From Pseudomonas sp. KBS0710 (lineage in GTDB: Bacteria > Pseudomonadota > Gammaproteobacteria > Pseudomonadales > Pseudomonadaceae), in contig NZ_VCCF02000002.1 in the NCBI RefSeq assembly GCF_005938045.2, positions 1 through 64,000 on the forward strand: a DNA stretch of 64,000 bases, in the 5' to 3' direction. The notes beneath the pieces were generated by a model. The model was given only the letters and a program-made list of their open reading frames with translations, was not told the DNA's origin and did no database searches. The translations under genes were made by a program, and so were the position numbers. This document shows, piece after piece, positions 8,118-15,848 of the stretch. Positions within the stretch are counted from its first letter, which is position 1. Each line of letters begins with the position of its first letter.

Positions 8118-9419
8118 ATGAATTCACAATCTGACGATGTCCTGACTTTTTTTTCTGGAGCAGGTGGCTTTTCTTCCGGCTTTTCGGCAGCAGGCCTCAA
8201 GCCACTATGTGGTGCAGAAATAAATGTTGATGCATGCCAAAGCTACGAAGCAAACGTAGGAAGCAAATGCTACAACCTAGATCTCTCCCAGACTTCCCCG
8301 TCGTTTTTTAAAGAATTGCTAGGCGGAAAGGAGCCCTTTGCAATCATTGGAGGCCCCCCCTGTCAAGGCTTCAGCACCGCAGGAGCCCGCAACGTTGCAG
8401 ACCCCAGAAATCGTCTGATCTTCAACTACCTCCACATTGTCAGCGAGGTTAAGCCTCGCTGGTTCATCTTCGAGAATGTCGAGGGTTTGCTCACATCCGG
8501 TCACGGAGAAGCAGTGTCCTCGCTTGTGAGAGAGTTCTTGCGTATCGGTTACTCGGTCCGAGTCGAGAAAGTAAATTTAGCAGCATATGGCGTGCCGCAG
8601 ACTCGTAAACGGGTCTTGATCATCGGCAATAGGCTGGGTGTTGACTTCAACTTCCCTGAAGAGCAGTTCTCTTATGATTCGGGTAAAGCCAAGAAACGAT
8701 CAGGTAAACCTTTTGCTCCGACATTGCTCCAAGCTATTGCCGGGCTTGGCAAGCCTAGTCCTAAAAGAAGCGAGACATCTCAATATGGGACAACTACTCC
8801 GCTCAATGAATATGACTCAGCTATGCGCTTGGGAAATGATTCAGGCGTAATTACTGAGCACTTTGATAATACTGACAGTGAAGATAGAAGCCGATTCAGC
8901 CTTCTAAAGTGCGGTCATACAATGAAGGATCTTCCGGAAGAGCTTTGGCACGACAGTTTTCGAAAGCGCGCTTTTCGTCGCGTAGCAGATGGTACGCCTA
9001 CCGAAAAACGGGGCGGTGCTCCTTCTGGTATTAAACGTCTACACGGCGACTTGCAGAGTTTAACTATCACAGGCGCGGCCAGTCGTGAATTTATTCATCC
9101 AGAACAGAACCGCCCCCTCACTATTCGAGAGTGCGCTCGAATTCAATCATTTCCAGACAAGTATCGTTTTTTTGGTAATGCGGCTAGCGTCATACAACAA
9201 ATAGGTAATGCTGTCCCCCCTATTGCGGCGGCAGTATTCGCTAACCACCTAAAAACACTGGAAGGGACATTCGGATCTGGAATATCGATAGAAATTGAGA
9301 AACGCCAACCACGACTTTTAGGTTATCGTTTGACTGAAGCTAGCGGAATGAGCGAATCGCTAAAGAAAACGGACTCTCTTTTATCGAGTTTTATTCAACA
9401 CAAACTTGAGTATGAATAA
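8118..9419 (+). CDS. DNA (cytosine-5) methyltransferase of a type II R-M system
   Basis: 433 residues with the C5-methyltransferase motifs in order: [11 protein letters not shown] (I, residues 11-21), GGPPCQGFS (IV, catalytic Cys82), ENVEGL (VI, 119-124), [10 protein letters not shown] (VIII, 161-170), the variable target-recognition region, [17 protein letters not shown] (IX) and QIGNAVPP (X). It methylates cytosine in the site cut by the partner nuclease; the site cannot be read from sequence. The stop overlaps the next start (TAATG), coupling the two genes. Base composition is visibly more AT-rich than the flanks, with many AGC/ATT/TTT codons, pointing to transfer. Confidence 0.95.
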   Translation: MNSQSDDVLTFFSGAGGFSSGFSAAGLKPLCGAEINVDACQSYEANVGSKCYNLDLSQTSPSFFKELLGGKEPFAIIGGPPCQGFSTAGARNVADPRNRLIFNYLHIVSEVKPRWFIFENVEGLLTSGHGEAVSSLVREFLRIGYSVRVEKVNLAAYGVPQTRKRVLIIGNRLGVDFNFPEEQFSYDSGKAKKRSGKPFAPTLLQAIAGLGKPSPKRSETSQYGTTTPLNEYDSAMRLGNDSGVITEHFDNTDSEDRSRFSLLKCGHTMKDLPEELWHDSFRKRAFRRVADGTPTEKRGGAPSGIKRLHGDLQSLTITGAASREFIHPEQNRPLTIRECARIQSFPDKYRFFGNAASVIQQIGNAVPPIAAAVFANHLKTLEGTFGSGISIEIEKRQPRLLGYRLTEASGMSESLKKTDSLLSSFIQHKLEYE

Positions 9420-10552
9420 TGAAAAAACAGACCTCGCGACTTAGCTCCGAAGAATCAAAACTTTTAACAAAAGTAATGACAATGGGACTTGGAACAAATC
9501 TACCAGTAATGATGTCCGAAAGTGAGCTCGCCAAATTAATAGGAGTTATATACCACGATACGGACTGCGGTGACGAACTCAAGGAGCTCAACCCCAAGCT
9601 TTGGGAAAAAATAGCCCCAAACGCAGACTACTACGAACTCCCAGAAGAGTGGTTTCTTAGTCCAATAGATCTTGAGCCAGAGCAGCACGTTGCGCTTATG
9701 AAGATCGGGGAAAATCAAATTGAGGACTTTACTACGTATTTACGTTGCTTGAGCGAGCTCCACAAGCGTAGACGAAAATACCAAAAAATATTATCAGCCC
9801 AGCCGATGCCGACGATGATCCAGGTATCACCTCGCTCGCTTGTTGAATACGGGACAACGGAACCAGAGGCACTAGCGTCATGGCTCACTTGGCGTAAATT
9901 CTTTTATGACCTCGACAACCGCTCCGCCCAAGAAACTGGATATTTATTTGAACCGATTCTGGCCGCGGCAATTGGTGGAGAGCAGAAAAGCGCTAGAACA
10001 AGAGTAGTAACACGCTCGGGGGATCCAACAAAAGGACGCCAAGTCGATTGCTGGAAAGTTCTCCCGAACGGGGCAACTCTAGCGTACGAATTCAAACTAC
10101 GCGTCACAATTGCAGCTAGCGGACAAGGCCGTTTCGGGGAGGAAATTCAATTCGCTGAGGATGCCTATAATTCGGGAGCCACACCAATTCTTATAGTATT
10201 AGATCCAACAATGAATCCTCGATTAGAAGTGCTACAGAAAGCTTTTGAGGCAAAGGGTGGTCGTGCCTATCTCGGAGAGGACGCTTGGGAGCATCTCGAA
10301 GAGCAAGCGGGAGAAGTGATGTCCCGCTTCATTGAGAAATATGTTCGGCGCCCGATTGAGGAGATAAGCCGATTTGAATCTACCAGTACGACAGATGAGA
10401 ATAGAAAAGAGATTAAACTTCTAGACTTTCACGCAAGCTATCAAAAGAATAGAATTCTTTTTCAATTGGGAAATAATCATCGCGTAATTAGCCGACACGA
10501 AGACCCATCCCTTTCGGGCGATGATGAAGAAGAAATCCAAAATGAAATATAA
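9419..10552 (+). CDS. type II restriction endonuclease, ApaLI-like
   Basis: 377 residues directly coupled to the methyltransferase. A PD-(D/E)xK-type core is visible: Asp210 in GRQVD and Glu224-x-Lys226 in YEFKL, with RVTIAASGQGRF after it. The motif set resembles what I recall of the ApaLI/XbaI-like family, but this is recognition from memory and the specificity is unproven. Gene order M then R with a one-base overlap delays nuclease synthesis relative to methylase. AT-rich like its partner. No vsr or controller gene is seen, although the S24 regulator lies upstream. Confidence 0.75.
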   Translation: MKKQTSRLSSEESKLLTKVMTMGLGTNLPVMMSESELAKLIGVIYHDTDCGDELKELNPKLWEKIAPNADYYELPEEWFLSPIDLEPEQHVALMKIGENQIEDFTTYLRCLSELHKRRRKYQKILSAQPMPTMIQVSPRSLVEYGTTEPEALASWLTWRKFFYDLDNRSAQETGYLFEPILAAAIGGEQKSARTRVVTRSGDPTKGRQVDCWKVLPNGATLAYEFKLRVTIAASGQGRFGEEIQFAEDAYNSGATPILIVLDPTMNPRLEVLQKAFEAKGGRAYLGEDAWEHLEEQAGEVMSRFIEKYVRRPIEEISRFESTSTTDENRKEIKLLDFHASYQKNRILFQLGNNHRVISRHEDPSLSGDDEEEIQNEI

Positions 10553-10655
10553 GCAATGATGTTCGGAACTTCCTTGAATGCTTGCTGGCGCTTTGAAAAG
10601 GCAAACGCAATGCAATAAAATACTCAATGCCGGCGTCAGGGCTGCGGACGTGATT

Positions 10656-11078
10656 TTAGGAGCGCAGCCAAACCCGCATCCCCTCATAAAGCTCTCTGCC
10701 GGTTCGGGTTGCTAATCGGCTGGCGCGACTCGGACCGGGTTGGAAAATACAAGCGATAAAGTCGAACTTTTTACCGCTGTAGAATAATCGAGTGCGCGGT
10801 GCCTGAAGCTCGGTCATCGAAAGCTTTATTACTCCAGCTTTGGCGATAACCTTTTCTCGGAGGTCATGCGCCCAGATTGGGCACCAGGCTTGTGTAACAA
10901 GGGCTGTCGGTGTGCGAGCGATACAATGAAGATGCAAAGGATGGAGCTCTTCACTTTCACTGCGAATGCCTTGCGAATTGAGAATCATATTTGCAAGCAA
11001 CTGCTCACTGACCAAATGGCTTAGTGGTAGCTTGCTCGGTGCAACACCCACGGTCCAAACATCCGTCTTGATAGGCAA
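10656..11078 (-). pseudogene. possible remnant of an unidentified gene
   Basis: An open minus-strand frame of 140 codons. It opens with TTG immediately after an in-frame TAA and lacks a ribosome site, so if coding it has lost its 5' end. The translation (for example AWCPIWAHDLREKVIAK and PRTRLFYSGKKFDFIACIF) reads like protein in places, but the C-terminal part is Arg/Ser-rich and may be chance. I recognise no family. It may equally be a conserved non-coding Pseudomonas stretch. Confidence 0.25.
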
Positions 11079-11105
11079 TTACTGCATCCTTGGTTAGATA
11101 GCTTT

Positions 11106-11315
11106 TCACGACTCTAACACCGTCGCTTTCCATTCTGGCGACAAGCCCAATTGGGCAACAGACTGCCGCCTAATTCTGGAATGGATAGATATGTCGCCAG
11201 CAACGACATGCTGGCAGGACGTGTCGCAAAAAACGACAAATGATGACATGAACACGGCGAGTGGGAATGCTGGTCGAGTACGCCATTCCCCGATCACGAG
11301 GCGGTAAATACACAT
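11106..11315 (-). other. doubtful small open frame, 69 codons
   Basis: Starts ATG at 11315 with only AGG four bases upstream. The two TGTCGC-N5-ACGACA repeats lie inside it, which argues that the DNA is a control region rather than coding. No family recognised. Confidence 0.12.
11192..11238. promoter_or_regulatory. tandem operator-like sites TGTCGC-N5-ACGACA
   Basis: Two 17-bp sites with identical arms, at 11192-11208 (TGTCGC-CAGCA-ACGACA) and 11222-11238 (TGTCGC-AAAAA-ACGACA), exactly 30 bp apart, close to three helical turns. The regularity suggests binding of a dimeric regulator, or an enhancer-type pair. No intact target gene is obvious; the minus-strand frame ending at 10656 begins about 110 bp away. 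Confidence 0.45.
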
Positions 11316-11374
11316 AACCTATTGGACGCGTTGCGTCGCCCGCACTTTTACACTAGAGCACAGGCGACGTCGTA

Positions 11375-11611
11375 TTACGACGGCTGCATACACTCCACAG
11401 CCCGATCCGCCACCATCTTCGCCATCTCCACCAAATGCATCACCGCCCTGTGCGGCGCACCCAGCGGTTCACCAAGCGCCTGCGACGTAGCCACCGCACA
11501 CTGCAGCAGCTCGGCTACGCGCACCCAGGCATCTTCAAAGCTCAGCTCTTCATTAACAGTAAAAGGCTTGGTCGCAGCCGATGAGGGCGAATCCGAAACA
11601 TTGTTATCCAT
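11375..11611 (-). CDS. small Pseudomonas protein of the DUF3077/DUF6124 kind
   Basis: 78 residues with AGAGG before the ATG at 11611. The pattern of a variable polar N-terminus, a PFTVNEELSFEDAWVRVAELL helix region and a second amphipathic helix ending MVADRAVECMQ resembles the small DUF3077/DUF6124 proteins that occur in many copies in fluorescens-group genomes. Function is unknown. It sits directly behind the structured leader at 11649-11857, which is probably part of its message. Confidence 0.6.
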   Translation of the reverse strand: MDNNVSDSPSSAATKPFTVNEELSFEDAWVRVAELLQCAVATSQALGEPLGAPHRAVMHLVEMAKMVADRAVECMQPS

Positions 11612-11648
11612 AGAAAACCTCTAGCAGTAAGTGACTACCACCGTCCTT

Positions 11649-11857
11649 TCGCGACTAAACGAGCAGAGGTGGCGGCTGTACGCAGGTTAGTCGACCGGCC
11701 GCTAGGCACCGGCGCACCCGAAGGTGCCCTGCGCACAGCCACCATAAAGTGCAGGTGAGAAAACACCTGGCTTTGGGATGGCGCGTGCGCCTAGCGAAGT
11801 CCGGGCGACTAAACCCGATCACTGAAATAGCAGTGACGGAACGCAGCCTAGTCGCGA
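11649..11857 (-). ncRNA. highly structured leader RNA of the small DUF gene
   Basis: About 210 nt, read on the minus strand, ending 37 nt before the small gene. Perfect arms TCGCGACTA (11649-11657) and TAGTCGCGA (11849-11857) close the whole element. A second long-range pair is TTAGTCG (11687-11693) with CGACTAA (11806-11812). Inside are at least four local hairpins: GGCACC/GGTGCC (11705-11728), CAGGTG/CACCTG (11752-11769), GGCGC/GCGCC near 11780-11792 and TCACTG/CAGTGA (11819-11836). The nested multi-branch layout resembles a riboswitch or protein-binding leader. The sequence is open in one frame (about 72 codons), but that product is Arg/Cys-rich and probably not made. Confidence 0.55.
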
Positions 11858-12061
11858 GATTTTGCTGACGCAAGCGCCTGGGATTCTCTAGGAAACGTCC
11901 TGCGAATGAAAGGGATCCGTACTGCTGGCCATCTAACCATTGTCACTTTTGAGTTGACAGTATTACCTGCCACACCCGATTTATCCCCCGCCACCCACCC
12001 ATTAATCTGTGCCCATGTTGAACGCAACGCCAAACCAACCTAAACAAAAAGGACTTCAACC

Positions 12062-12694
12062 ATGAGCACTCCAACCCTGAGCCGCTTGAACAAAGACGAC
12101 GCCATTGTTCTGCTGATCGACCACCAAACCGGCCTGATCTCGCTGGTGCAGGACTTTTCCCCCAATGAGTTCAAGAACAACGTGCTGGCCCTGGCGGACG
12201 TGGCCAAGTTCTTCAACTTGCCGACCATTCTCACCACCAGTTTCGAGCAAGGCCCTAACGGCCCGTTGGTGCCGGAGTTGAAGGAGATGTTCCCGGACGC
12301 GCCGTACATCGCTCGCCCTGGTCAGATTAATGCGTGGGACAACGAGGATTTCGTCAAGGCGGTCAAGGCGACTGGGCGTAAGCAGATTGTGATTGCGGGT
12401 GTGGTGACGGATGTGTGTGTGACGTTCCCAACGTTGTCGGCGCTGGCGGAGGGGTTTGAGGTGTTTGTGGTGACGGATGCGTCGGGCACGTTTAATACGA
12501 CGGTGCAGCAGGCGGCGTGGAGCCGGATGGTGCAGGCGGGGGCGCAGATGATGAATTGGTTTTCGGTGGCGTGTGAGTTGCAGGGGGATTGGCGCAACGA
12601 TATCGAGGGGCTGGGGAATTTGTTGTCGCAGCGAATTCCTAATTATCGGAATTTGATGAACAGCTATTCGGTGCTGGCGGCGCGTCAGGGCTGA
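12062..12694 (+). CDS. YcaC-like isochorismatase-family hydrolase
   Basis: 210 residues of the cysteine-hydrolase fold: Asp near residue 20 in LLIDHQTGL, the VAGVVTDVCVTFPTLSA motif with the nucleophilic Cys near 120, and a Lys in between. The pattern matches YcaC, a homo-oligomeric enzyme of unsettled substrate. An AAAAGGA-type ribosome site precedes the ATG. Third-position usage changes sharply near codon 90: C-rich before, then runs of GTG, GCG, ACG, TTG and GAT. A REPIN follows. Confidence 0.88.
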   Translation: MSTPTLSRLNKDDAIVLLIDHQTGLISLVQDFSPNEFKNNVLALADVAKFFNLPTILTTSFEQGPNGPLVPELKEMFPDAPYIARPGQINAWDNEDFVKAVKATGRKQIVIAGVVTDVCVTFPTLSALAEGFEVFVVTDASGTFNTTVQQAAWSRMVQAGAQMMNWFSVACELQGDWRNDIEGLGNLLSQRIPNYRNLMNSYSVLAARQG

Positions 12695-12712
12695 GGTTGA
12701 GCGGCTTTAACT

Positions 12713-12797
12713 TGCGGGCTTGCCCGCGATGGCGGTGCATCAGTCACTACATTCGGTGACTGACATACCGTCATCGCGGGCAAGCCCGCTCCCACAT
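12713..12797. repeat. REPIN (paired inverted REP elements)
   Basis: GCGGGCTTGCCCGCGAT and its inverted partner ATCGCGGGCAAGCCCGC flank an inner palindrome CAGTCAC/GTGACTG. It belongs to the CGCGGGCAAGCCCGC subtype, distinct from the CTCGCGA subtype at other loci. Lies between convergent genes and can act as a bidirectional transcription stop or mRNA stabiliser. Confidence 0.9.
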
Positions 12798-12827
12798 TTG
12801 GGCTTTGCTGCGTTGCGGTCCGGGTGC

Positions 12828-13985
12828 TCAGTCGAGGATCAGGTGCGGTAGAAACCGGCTTGAGTCCTTGGTGATCAAACTGTTGTCTTCGCGCACGCCT
12901 ATGCCTGCGGCTTGATCCGCGATGACCCAGGAGCCGATCAGTGTGTAGCTGTCGCCAAACTTCGGCAGCGGCGCGAACTCCTGAAGGATAAACGGCGCGT
13001 CCGTGTAGGGGCCGTCTTCTTTTACGACCAGGCCGTCGGCGGTTTGCAGTTCGATGTTGGCGCCTTCGCGGGAGAAGAACGGCTTGCGTACCCAGCCCTT
13101 TGGCACGGCTTTGCCGGGGTCGGTGTCCAGGTGGGAGGCGAGCAGGTTCGGGTGGCCTTTATTGAACTCCCACAGCAGCGGCAGGATGCCTTTATTGGAG
13201 AGAATGGCTTTCCACGCTGGCTCGAAAAACTGGGTGTCGCTCTGGGCAATCGCGGCGCCGAAGGGTTCGTGGAAGATGAATTCCCAGGCGTGCAGTTTGA
13301 ACAGGTGGGGAATCCAGCGATCCTCAAGGTCGACGAAGCGGCCTTCGCTGGTAAGGCCGATGTCTTCGATGTCGATGTGGCGGGATTCGATGCCGACTTT
13401 TTCCGCGACCAGGCGCAGGTAGTCGGTGGTGCCTTTGTCTTCGATGGAGTCTTTCATCGAGGCGAAGTAGAACGGCTGGTTCAGTTGCAGTTGCGCGAAG
13501 GCCTGGTGCAGCTTGGTGTCGATGCTGTTGAACTGGTCGGCGTGCTTGGGCAGCAGGCCGCGTTCGATGCATTGCTCCAGCCAGCCCCACTGAAACGCCG
13601 CCGCTTCGTAGAGGCTGGTGGGTGTGTCGTAGTTGAGTTCAAGCAGTTTGGCTGGCCCGCTGCCGTTGTAGGAGAAGTCCATGCGCCCGTACAGGTGCGG
13701 GTGGCCTTCGAGCCATGAGGTGCGGATCATGTCGAAGAACGGCGCGGGAATGCTCAGGCGTTCCAGCAGCTCCTGGTTTTGCACCACGCGGGCCACGAGG
13801 TCCATGCACATGTCATGGATCTCGGTGGTCGGGTCCTCGAGGTCGCGCTCGATTTGTTCGAGCGTGAACTGGTAGTACGCGCTTTCGTCCCAGTAGGGTT
13901 CGCCGTCGATGGTGTGGAACAGGAAACCGAGGCTGTCGGCGGTCTGTTTCCAGTCATGACGTTCTGCGCAGTGGATCTTCTTCAT
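12828..13985 (-). CDS. glutathionylspermidine synthase-like ATP-grasp ligase (YgiC/YjfC)
   Basis: 385 residues matching the C-terminal amide-ligase half of glutathionylspermidine synthase, the E. coli YgiC/YjfC type, without the amidase domain. The GRMDFSYNGSGPAKLLELNYDTPTSLYE block near residues 100-127 (split) and GWVRKPFFSREGANI near the C-terminus supply ATP and metal binding. The acceptor of the ligation is unknown in this family. Last gene of the yjf-like cluster, 12 bp after the YgiB-type gene. Confidence 0.9.
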   Translation of the reverse strand: MKKIHCAERHDWKQTADSLGFLFHTIDGEPYWDESAYYQFTLEQIERDLEDPTTEIHDMCMDLVARVVQNQELLERLSIPAPFFDMIRTSWLEGHPHLYGRMDFSYNGSGPAKLLELNYDTPTSLYEAAAFQWGWLEQCIERGLLPKHADQFNSIDTKLHQAFAQLQLNQPFYFASMKDSIEDKGTTDYLRLVAEKVGIESRHIDIEDIGLTSEGRFVDLEDRWIPHLFKLHAWEFIFHEPFGAAIAQSDTQFFEPAWKAILSNKGILPLLWEFNKGHPNLLASHLDTDPGKAVPKGWVRKPFFSREGANIELQTADGLVVKEDGPYTDAPFILQEFAPLPKFGDSYTLIGSWVIADQAAGIGVREDNSLITKDSSRFLPHLILD

Positions 13986-13997
13986 GGCCTGGCTTCC

Positions 13998-14711
13998 TTA
14001 ACTGCTCGACCCGCCGCCGCCCCAGCCGCTGCGGGCGCTGGCTTTGCTGCCGAAGCCGCCACGGGAGGTGGACGAAGCAACATTCACCGGCTGGCTGGAG
14101 GAGCGCAGCGTGTTGGAGTAATTGCTGCTGCCGTACCGGGCCTGGTTGGAACGGCCAAAGGTTGCCCCGTTGGAGACGCGCTGGTTGAGCGTTGAATTGC
14201 CGTAATTGCCGCGATCATCGCGGTAGCGGTACACCGGCTCGGAGCGGTAGCTGTTGCGATTGTTGCTGAGCATGTTGCCGATCAACAGGCCGGTGAGCAG
14301 GCTGCTGGTAGAGAAGCCAGAGCCACCGCTGTTGGCTTGCGAGCCGGCGACTTGGGCATTGGCCGCGTCGACCTGGGATTGGGTCACCCGGCCTTCGGCG
14401 GTCAGTTCGAAACCGCCGAGCCTTGGGATGAACTTGCCGGTGGAGTCTTGCTGGCACCAGTCGGCGACAAAGTCGGCGTCACAATCGGTCTGGCTGTCGT
14501 ACACCGGCGCGATGCGGCGATGCTCGGCCATGGCGGTCATGTAGGCGTCTGAACAGACGTCCACCGGCAGCTTTTCATCGGCGCATTGCTGGACCGACTG
14601 GAAGTTGTACTTCTTCTGCAAATCGTAGGTTTTTTCGGTCGGCCCGCAGCCGGATATCGCCATGGCGACCGACGCTGCCAGCGAAAGCTGGACGTACTTG
14701 CTTCGTTTCAT
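13998..14711 (-). CDS. YgiB/DUF1190-family lipoprotein (YjfM-like)
   Basis: 237 residues from the ATG at 14711; an upstream codon at 14729 lacks support. A signal peptide with lipobox AISGC (Cys near residue 22) predicts a lipoprotein. The middle carries Cys pairs (QQCADEKLPVDVC, TDCDADFVADWCQ), and the last 60 residues are Ser/Asn/Gly-rich and probably disordered, ending GWGGGGSSS. YgiB proteins pair with YgiC ligases throughout gamma-proteobacteria, as here. Confidence 0.85.
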   Translation of the reverse strand: MKRSKYVQLSLAASVAMAISGCGPTEKTYDLQKKYNFQSVQQCADEKLPVDVCSDAYMTAMAEHRRIAPVYDSQTDCDADFVADWCQQDSTGKFIPRLGGFELTAEGRVTQSQVDAANAQVAGSQANSGGSGFSTSSLLTGLLIGNMLSNNRNSYRSEPVYRYRDDRGNYGNSTLNQRVSNGATFGRSNQARYGSSNYSNTLRSSSQPVNVASSTSRGGFGSKASARSGWGGGGSSS

Positions 14712-14729
14712 CGAGAGCTCCGTGCGCAA

Positions 14730-15158
14730 TCAGTACTGGGTGGGCGTCATGCACGCAGCGTTCAGCATGCCGACGCTGATAGCCACGGCGGCCACGTAGA
14801 TGCCGGCCGCAACTTCGCCATTCTTGATGCGCTCGGATGTGCCTTTGAGCACCAGGCTGGTCAGCAGAAACGCCAGCAGTTGGACGACGGCGGCGATCAC
14901 CGACCAGACGACAAAATCCAGCAGGCTGATGGAGTAGGCAATCACGTTGCTGGCCGGAATGGCAAAGCCAATGATCGCGCCGCCCAGGGCAACCGCCGCC
15001 GAAACGTTACCGGCGCGGATCAGTTCGAATTCCTTGTGCGGGGTGATGCGGGTGTAGATGAACTGGAACAGCGCGAACAGCACCGCAGCCCCCAGGATGT
15101 AGATGACAAAACCGAGCACAGCGGCTTTGTTCAGGGAGATGGAGAGAGCTTCTAGCAT
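14730..15158 (-). CDS. DUF350 inner-membrane protein (YjfL-like)
   Basis: 142 residues with four hydrophobic segments and no soluble domain, the DUF350 pattern in which two repeats each carry two helices. Polar residues in the membrane (ALGGAIIGFAIPASN) are typical. Function unknown, but DUF350 genes travel with YgiB/YgiC and PspA-like genes. 15 bp downstream of the DUF2491 gene in the same unit. Confidence 0.85.
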   Translation of the reverse strand: MLEALSISLNKAAVLGFVIYILGAAVLFALFQFIYTRITPHKEFELIRAGNVSAAVALGGAIIGFAIPASNVIAYSISLLDFVVWSVIAAVVQLLAFLLTSLVLKGTSERIKNGEVAAGIYVAAVAISVGMLNAACMTPTQY

Positions 15159-15173
15159 GGACGGCTTCCTTTT

Positions 15174-15848
15174 TTAGAGCGCAGTCAGGTCGGTTGTGTA
15201 CAGCGAAATGCCCAGCGATGTGCTCAGGCTGATGCCACCCTCGGCATCTTCTTCGACGGAAAACAGCAGGAACTCGCGGCGATCGGTCAGGCCGGTGTCG
15301 CGGGCGTACAGCATCGAACGGTGCTCGACGTTGTAGGCGTCTTCCGGGTTTATCACGCGCTCACTCATCGCCACCAGTTCGGTCTGGCCGGCTTCGCCGC
15401 CCCACACACGGGCGTACTCGACGCCGTTGTGGGTGTAGGTCGGCAGCCCGATCAAGCTTTGTGGGCCTGCCAGCCGACGCAGTTCCGCTTCGCTGCTGAT
15501 GGTGACATAGCTTAAGTAGTTAAACAGGATCACCGACTCGACCTGCCCGGCGATGTCGCCGGTGGTGTGCACCTGCAGCCAGTAATCTTCGTCGTTCATG
15601 TAGTAGCGTGACAGCCAGGTCGACTGCCCGAGGTCAACGGTGCCGTTGGCCCAGACTTCCTGGGAGCCAGGGATCACCACCGAAGTTTTTTCATCGAGCA
15701 GCAATTTCAGGCTTGAGTCGAACATCACGCCTTTGCCCGGCGCCAGGCCCAGCGGCCCGGTGGTGGGCACGGGTTCGGCGGCGGGCCGGTTCGATTGTGG
15801 ATTCGCGTTCGGGGCCTCGAGCCCCATCAACTGTTTAAACCATCCCAT
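15174..15848 (-). CDS. DUF2491 family protein (YjfK-like)
   Basis: 224 residues from the ATG at 15848, giving MGWFKQLMGLEAPN, the usual family N-terminus; longer versions would run far into the upstream gene. The start overlaps the channel gene stop by 14 bp, so the two are translationally coupled. Predicted cytoplasmic and beta-rich. No catalytic motif recognised. Confidence 0.85.
   Translation of the reverse strand: MGWFKQLMGLEAPNANPQSNRPAAEPVPTTGPLGLAPGKGVMFDSSLKLLLDEKTSVVIPGSQEVWANGTVDLGQSTWLSRYYMNDEDYWLQVHTTGDIAGQVESVILFNYLSYVTISSEAELRRLAGPQSLIGLPTYTHNGVEYARVWGGEAGQTELVAMSERVINPEDAYNVEHRSMLYARDTGLTDRREFLLFSVEEDAEGGISLSTSLGISLYTTDLTAL

Larger units (their letters stand above)
10553..11374. 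other. 822-bp region without a convincing gene
   Basis: Between the restriction gene and the small minus-strand gene. It holds overlapping minus-strand frames (entries at 10656 and 11106), a 42-codon minus-strand frame starting ATG at about 11133, and a pair of identical-arm inverted repeats at 11192-11238. None of the frames has a good ribosome site. The look is of decayed or non-coding accessory DNA forming the right edge of the R-M insertion. Confidence 0.5.

Noticed and set aside
11322..11624. 100-codon plus-strand frame opposite the small DUF gene
   Set aside because: Ser/Thr/Ala-rich shadow; the minus-strand gene has a ribosome site and family pattern.
11655..11873. 72-codon minus-strand frame in the structured leader
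   Set aside because: Arg/Cys-rich, no ribosome site, and the DNA is better explained by paired RNA arms.
12713..12797. REP hairpins as tRNA-like or attenuator structures
   Set aside because: The same core recurs at seven other intergenic loci, so these are dispersed REP/REPIN repeats.
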